NCBI GenBank assembly: GCA_015062055.1
Contig: SUVK01000006.1
Location: 1 to 64,000, forward strand
DNA length: 64,000 nt
Origin: Akkermansiaceae bacterium
GTDB taxonomy: Bacteria; Verrucomicrobiota; Verrucomicrobiia; Verrucomicrobiales; Akkermansiaceae
Reading direction: 5' to 3'
Under the pieces are notes generated by a model. It saw nothing but the letters and a program-made list of their open reading frames with translations. It did not search any database and was not told the origin of the DNA. Below, one piece after another: positions 59,985 through 64,000 of this stretch (position 1 is its first letter; each line of letters begins with the position of its first letter). The position numbers and the translations under genes are program-made.

Positions 59985-61046
59985 TCAGTAATCTTGCACA
60001 GGGGAGCCGGGAGTAGGTATTGCAAGAGTCGGCACCTCCGCATTAAAGGCCCGATTGTCTGCAAGGTAGTCGTGCCATTCGATAAAGGTCATGGGAGGAC
60101 GAGCCGACAGAGGGAAGCGGAAGGTATTAACACGGCGCACCACCTCTTCCAACAACGATTCAGGCAGTTGCGCCACGGCATCGGCTATAGAATCCAAATG
60201 TTCACAGGCGTTGTGGCACACAAGGGGGAGATCACACCCCGCTTGCAGGGCGAGGGCTACAGATTGCGCAGGGGTATAATGCTTGGCAATAGCACCCATA
60301 CAGAGGTCATCCGTAAAAACAATGCCGTTGTAACCCAGTTGAGTACGCAAAAAGTTCTGCACCAATGCGGGAGAAAGAGAAGTAGGCAGCTCGGCATCAA
60401 TCTCGGGTATGAGCACGTGCGCTATCATCATCGATGGCAGCTCGGGCATGAGAGCGTTGAATGGTATGCCGGCCTCTGCCAGAAAAGCATCTCGCGTGCC
60501 ATGCAGTACGGGCAGGTCGAAATGAGGGTCGCACTCTGCCGCCCCCATGCCGGGAAAATGTTTACCGCAAGTAGCTATGCCGGCGCGAACGTGGGCTCGA
60601 TTCCATATACCGGCCCAAGAGGTAACAGCTTGAGAATCCGTTCCCCAACAACGGCTTGGCAAAGCATTGGCTCGGGTAGAACCAATATCTAACACCGGTG
60701 CAAAATTAGTATTTATGCCCAAGGTATGCAAGCATTGGGCATTGTAATACGCCGCGCGGGTGATGAGTATATCATCTTGCGTGGCGCAAAGCTCGGCAGC
60801 AGAGGGGTGCTGCACAAAAATATCGGCGGTGCGAACCACGCGTCCTCCCTCTTGATCGATTGCGATGATGGGCTCATCGGGTCCGGTAGTAAGGGCGCGC
60901 AGTTCGTCCGTCAGCTCACGGGTAAACTCATAATCCGTGATATTGCGAGAAAATAAGATGTATCCCGCCGGTTGCAAGCGAGAGAATAGTTCACGCTCAC
61001 GTGAGGTGAGCATAGTACCTTCTATACCGACAACAACGGGAAGCAT
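59985..61046 (-). CDS. nagZ: Beta-N-acetylhexosaminidase NagZ (GH3)
   Basis: A 353-residue GH3 enzyme that removes GlcNAc from muropeptides during cell-wall recycling. Seen motifs: IAIDQEGGRVVRT, CGKHFPGMGAAECDPHFDLP with the catalytic Asp/His dyad in DPH, and NGIVFTDDLCMGAIA with the nucleophile Asp. The second His of the usual KHFPGHG is Met here, but that residue is not the dyad His. The ATG at 61046 starts the conserved fold; an upstream ATG at 61079 has no support. It overlaps nothing and follows pyrE after 35 nt. Confidence 0.9.
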   Translation of the reverse strand: MLPVVVGIEGTMLTSRERELFSRLQPAGYILFSRNITDYEFTRELTDELRALTTGPDEPIIAIDQEGGRVVRTADIFVQHPSAAELCATQDDILITRAAYYNAQCLHTLGINTNFAPVLDIGSTRANALPSRCWGTDSQAVTSWAGIWNRAHVRAGIATCGKHFPGMGAAECDPHFDLPVLHGTRDAFLAEAGIPFNALMPELPSMMIAHVLIPEIDAELPTSLSPALVQNFLRTQLGYNGIVFTDDLCMGAIAKHYTPAQSVALALQAGCDLPLVCHNACEHLDSIADAVAQLPESLLEEVVRRVNTFRFPLSARPPMTFIEWHDYLADNRAFNAEVPTLAIPTPGSPVQDY

Positions 61047-61081
61047 CTTGAGATTTGATGAAGCTATCTCGCAGAGCAATA

Positions 61082-61648
61082 TTACTTATCGCCGAAAATG
61101 CTGGCGCGTGTAAACATGGGGTACACGGGGATACCGCGGCTTTCGATAGCCTCGCGACCACCCTCTTGGCGGTCTACCAATACCAGTGCTGCCACTACCT
61201 TACCGCCTTCAGCCTCAATGGCATCTATAGCTTTCAAGGTGGAACCGCCGGTAGTGATAACATCATCCACCACAATTACCTGCTGACCGGCGGCAAAGTT
61301 GCCTTCTATGCGCTTGCCTCGGCCGTGGTCTTTTGCCTCCTTGCGAACGGTGAACACACACAGAGGTTTCTCTGCAGCGGCAGAATACATACCGATGGCC
61401 AGAGATATAGGATCTGCCCCCATGGTCATACCTCCAATAGCCTCAGCCTCGGGGAACTTGGGCAGAATCTCCTCTTGCACCAGCTGCCAACCCACCTCAC
61501 CGATGAGGTTAGCACCACGGGCATCTAACGCCGTGACGCGGCAGTCGCAGTACAAGTCGCTCTCCTTACCGGAGGCAAGAATAAAATGACCGGTCTTGAT
61601 GGACTTTGCCAACAAGATTTCAAGCAATTCAGATTTGGCTTTACTCAT
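61082..61648 (-). CDS. pyrE: Orotate phosphoribosyltransferase
   Basis: 188 residues. PyrE joins orotate to PRPP in pyrimidine synthesis. The PRPP-binding motif VIVVDDVITTGGSTLKAIDAI is intact, as are FILASGKESDLYCDCR near the N-terminus and the lysine-bearing loop VRKEAKDHGRGKRIEG. It reads in the same direction as nagZ, 35 nt upstream of it, and may be co-transcribed. Length fits the bacterial short form. Confidence 0.93.
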   Translation of the reverse strand: MSKAKSELLEILLAKSIKTGHFILASGKESDLYCDCRVTALDARGANLIGEVGWQLVQEEILPKFPEAEAIGGMTMGADPISLAIGMYSAAAEKPLCVFTVRKEAKDHGRGKRIEGNFAAGQQVIVVDDVITTGGSTLKAIDAIEAEGGKVVAALVLVDRQEGGREAIESRGIPVYPMFTRASIFGDK

Positions 61649-61805
61649 GACGCGTCTATTCTACCCTGCACGGCTTGTGATTGCAACCCAAAAGAGAGCA
61701 AAACCGCAGAATAAGTAGTGAAAATGCAATACAAAATGGCGCGTTCCCGGGGGGAGAGGGCCCACCGAAAACACGCCATGCGTTTTTCTCTCAACTCAAA
61801 ACTGA

Positions 61806-62147
61806 TTAATGTCTGCGCCCACGATGCTTGCCGTGGTATTTGCCATGGGGGCCATGCGGGTGCGGCTTGTGCGCCCTATGATGCTTGGGTGGCCTCGGTC
61901 CTTTGCCATGATGATGGTGGTGATGAGGGGGAGGCGGCGGGATTACTCGTACCGGAGGCGGCGGGGCTACCACCACTACACCGGGCGGCGGGGCCACCAC
62001 AACGGGGGGTGGGGGTGGCGGTACGGGTGCCACTACTACGGGAGTACCGACATTGACCTGAATACCTACCCTCGCTTCTGCCTGTGAAGCGAAGAAGAAT
62101 GCTGCCAATGCCCCAAACATTAACGGATTGTAAGAAGACTTTTTCAT
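61806..62147 (-). CDS. Exported Pro/His-rich protein with natural hexahistidine
   Basis: 113 residues. A signal peptide (SYNPLMFGALAAFFFASQAEA) precedes a low-complexity body: VAPVPPPPPPVVVAPPPGVV and a series of PPPP, then a run of six His (PHHHHHHGKGPRP) and a terminal basic, His-rich segment (KHHRAHKPHPHGPHGKYHGK). Such proteins can bind metals or bridge to the cell wall; neither is shown. The ATG at 62147 is chosen because it begins the signal peptide. No homologue is recognised. Confidence 0.7.
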   Translation of the reverse strand: MKKSSYNPLMFGALAAFFFASQAEARVGIQVNVGTPVVVAPVPPPPPPVVVAPPPGVVVVAPPPPVRVIPPPPPHHHHHHGKGPRPPKHHRAHKPHPHGPHGKYHGKHRGRRH

Positions 62148-62162
62148 AACATATAGCGGGCA

Positions 62163-62202
62163 AAAAGCCCTGTTCAGATGTATATACACCAAAACAGGGC
62201 TT
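62163..62202 (-). terminator. Terminator of ruvX
   Basis: Stem AAGCCCTGTT and complement (62165-62174 with 62193-62202) is followed on the minus strand by TTTTTG. It lies between ruvX and the Pro/His-rich gene. Confidence 0.7.
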
Positions 62203-62237
62203 AATGTTCAATAAAAATAATAATTCACGAAACAAAA

Positions 62238-62678
62238 TCAACAAAAATTCCAATCGTCGGCGGGAGGCGATACGCGTTCGAGCCAAAGATTAAGGATTTC
62301 TACCGCGGCGGCTTGGTCAATAATGGGCTTAAAGTCTTTGGCACGCTTACCCGCAGCGTGCAATTTCTTTGCGGCTTCTACAGTGGTATAGAATTCATCT
62401 ACATAAACCAGAGGTAAGTCGGGGAATTTTTGGTGTAATTTATCACCGAACTCGCGCACATATTCGCAGGCAGAGCCTTCGGAGCCATCGGCACGCAAGG
62501 GCAAGCCCAGCACAAGAGTACGAATACCGCGTAGACGGACAAGCTCTTCTATACGCTTGAGCGGATTAATTTTGTCAACCTGAATACTCTCTACGGGGTG
62601 GGCAAGAATGCCGCATGAATCGGTGGCGGCAATACCGATGCGGGCTTTGCCCATGTCTATACCGAGCGCAGGGTGCAT
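62238..62678 (-). CDS. ruvX: Pre-16S rRNA nuclease / Holliday junction resolvase-like protein RuvX (YqgF)
   Basis: 146 residues with an RNase H-like fold. The first Asp lies in ALGIDMGKARIGIAATDSCGILAHPVESI, and PLRADGSEGSACEYVREFGDKL plus the later VYVDEFYTTVEAAKKL provide the further catalytic acids. In many bacteria this protein trims the 5' end of 16S rRNA. It is 4 nt downstream of the mannose-1-phosphate guanylyltransferase gene's stop, so both are co-transcribed. Confidence 0.9.
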   Translation of the reverse strand: MHPALGIDMGKARIGIAATDSCGILAHPVESIQVDKINPLKRIEELVRLRGIRTLVLGLPLRADGSEGSACEYVREFGDKLHQKFPDLPLVYVDEFYTTVEAAKKLHAAGKRAKDFKPIIDQAAAVEILNLWLERVSPPADDWNFC

Positions 62679-62682
62679 AACA

Positions 62683-63744
62683 TCAAACCAGGGAATCGGG
62701 CAACTTGGCTACCACATTCTTAATTTTGTCTGCTTGATCACGGTGAGCCACCAACAAGGCATCGCCCGTATCAACAACAATCAGGTCATCCACCCCCACA
62801 AGGGCAACATGTTTACCGTTGGCAGAGAATACGATATTGCGAGAAGCTTCCAGAGCACTCAAGGGTGTATTGGCAGCATTGGCTGCGGCATCTTGCTCAA
62901 GATATTTGCCGACCGAAATCCAAGAGCCGACGTCATCCCAATCAAACGTTGCTTCAAAGTTGAGCACACGGTCTGCTTTTTCCATAAGAGCAAAGTCAAT
63001 ACTGATGGGGGTAAGCTTGGCAAACTCGGTCGCGATAAACGATGGAATATCAACGGAATGAGTAAAGCGGTCGATAAAATCTGCCAACTCGGGTGTATGA
63101 GCCGCCAACTGAGCTCGCACATGAGCCACATTCCAGATAAACATACCGGCATTCCATGTAAAATTACCGCTGGCAAGGTATTGTTCGGCAGTGGCGGCAT
63201 CCGGTTTTTCGCGAAAACGCACCACCTCGTAGCAATCATGCGTAAGTGTGGCATCATTCAATTTATCGGCACGCTCGATATAACCATAGCTCGGGCAAGG
63301 CCAAGTTGGGCGTATGCCGATGGTCATCAGCGCATTCTCTCGCCCTGCCAGATTGAGCGCATCTGCTGCCAACGAGCGAAAAGCATTGTCATCCAAAATG
63401 AGAGAATCGCTGGGTATCACAATCATGTTGGCCCCTGCATCGCGTGCGGCGACCAGCGCAACGCCTAAAGAAACAGCCGGAGCTGTGTCGCGGCGTGCCG
63501 GTTCGGCAACGATATTACCTACCGGCAGCTCCGGCACCTGACGCCGCACCTCGGCCTCTTGCATTGCATTGGTGAGAATGAAAATATTTTCGACAGGAAC
63601 CAATCCATCGAGCCGCTCTACAGCTTGGCGCAGCATAGTACCGTTGCCGAAGAGATCCAACAACTGTTTGGGCTTAGCGTTGCGAGAAAGCGGCCAAAAT
63701 CGAGTGCCGCTGCCACCAGCGAGAATAAGTGCGTAATTTGCCAT
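62683..63744 (-). CDS. Mannose-1-phosphate guanylyltransferase
   Basis: 353 residues. It makes GDP-mannose for surface polysaccharides. The nucleotidyltransferase signature YALILAGGSGTRFWPLSRNAKPKQLLDLFG is at the N-terminus, and FREKPDAATAEQYLASGNFTWNAGMFIWNV is the conserved central motif. The short form without a C-terminal cupin (no phosphomannose isomerase domain) fits ManC-only types. I start at 63744 (MANYALIL) although the frame extends upstream; the fold begins there. ruvX follows after 4 nt. Confidence 0.9.
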   Translation of the reverse strand: MANYALILAGGSGTRFWPLSRNAKPKQLLDLFGNGTMLRQAVERLDGLVPVENIFILTNAMQEAEVRRQVPELPVGNIVAEPARRDTAPAVSLGVALVAARDAGANMIVIPSDSLILDDNAFRSLAADALNLAGRENALMTIGIRPTWPCPSYGYIERADKLNDATLTHDCYEVVRFREKPDAATAEQYLASGNFTWNAGMFIWNVAHVRAQLAAHTPELADFIDRFTHSVDIPSFIATEFAKLTPISIDFALMEKADRVLNFEATFDWDDVGSWISVGKYLEQDAAANAANTPLSALEASRNIVFSANGKHVALVGVDDLIVVDTGDALLVAHRDQADKIKNVVAKLPDSLV

Positions 63745-63825
63745 TGCACCGCCAGTATAATGGCAGAAGAGATAAGAATCAAGCAGAATTGCATCTTCTA
63801 TCAGAATTACGGGCATAAATACTAC

Positions 63826-63854
63826 TTGCAAACACCCCATTTATATGCTAAAAT
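63826..63854 (+). promoter_or_regulatory. Promoter of the GyrB/ParE-like gene
   Basis: TTGCAA (63826-63831), 17-nt spacer, TAAAAT (63849-63854). The -10 ends 12 nt before the ATG, giving a leader of about 6 nt. Confidence 0.6.
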
Positions 63855-63866
63855 ATCAATCGAAAT

Positions 63867-64000
63867 ATGGCAGGAGAATATACGGAGGAGCATATTAAGT
63901 CACTTACGTGGCAAGAGCATATACGAGCACGCGCCGGCATGTACATCGGCAAGCTCGGGGACGGAAGTATGGCCGATGACGGCCCCTATGTGCTGATTAA
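63867..64000 (+). CDS. DNA topoisomerase subunit B (GyrB/ParE), 5' part only
   Basis: 44 codons before the window ends. The opening has [21 protein letters not shown], matching the RxRPGMYIGD motif that begins the GHKL ATPase domain of GyrB and ParE. Type II topoisomerases introduce or relax supercoils and separate chromosomes. The motif sits at residues about 13-29, near the N-terminus as in family members. The rest, and thus whether it is GyrB or ParE, is outside the window. The promoter is just upstream. Confidence 0.8.
   Translation, partial: MAGEYTEEHIKSLTWQEHIRARAGMYIGKLGDGSMADDGPYVLI

Noticed and set aside
59985-61046. Loss of a catalytic histidine in NagZ (KHFPGMG instead of KHFPGHG)
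   Set aside because: The dyad Asp-His of this family is in the following DPH motif, which is intact.

Overview
The window reads as chromosome from a Gram-negative member of the Verrucomicrobiota, probably near Akkermansia. This is inferred from gene content: a MurC-MurB fusion, a stand-alone LplT-type transporter, TolC and LptF/G-type envelope genes, a GT4/GH57 glucan pair, ankyrin-repeat exported proteins, and many genes with no Shine-Dalgarno whose -10 box sits almost on the start codon. The genus is not proven.

Layout. 1-2.5 kb: housekeeping genes (tadA, ybeY), a MITE-like repeat and an OsmC gene. 2.57-11.67 kb: tRNA-Leu(UAA) invaded by a roughly 8.9-kb integrated element. It is bounded by 136-bp direct repeats, with 23-bp arm-type repeats just inside each end. 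It has a tyrosine integrase, an HTH/ERCC4 nuclease/primase/helicase operon, a divergent control region with two tandem regulator paralogues, and 21-bp iterons beside an AT-rich stretch that look like a replication origin. No capsid, tail, packaging or conjugation gene is recognisable, so it resembles a phage satellite or an integrative replicon. 11.7-22.7 kb: a type 1-like BREX defence operon (brxA-brxB-brxC-pglX-pglZ) that abuts the right repeat and has no brxL in the window. Its PglX carries an AT-rich central block typical of specificity-domain exchange.

22.9-64 kb is mostly core genome: lipocalin, GNAT, birA and a PUR-domain protein; a glucan glycosyltransferase and GH57 enzyme; murCB-ddl-ftsQ; nusA-infB-rbfA behind a leader terminator; a large AsmA-like protein; LplT and TolC; a Sel1 lipoprotein and trxB; a YlbF-domain protein with a Cys/His metal-binding tail; hisB-hisH; an LptF/G permease; an NlpC-like lipoprotein; L25; RNase R; three exported ankyrin proteins around a nadE that has lost its glutaminase cysteine; an AlkD-like protein; nagZ; pyrE; a Pro/His-rich exported protein; ruvX; a mannose-1-phosphate guanylyltransferase; and the start of a GyrB/ParE gene.

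The most unusual material is the tRNA-Leu locus, where the integrated element and the BREX operon look like successive arrivals at one attachment site. Next come the NadE active-site loss, the YlbF Cys/His tail, the nusA leader terminator and the widespread leaderless promoter architecture. All calls were made by reading sequence; no database search or structure prediction was run.
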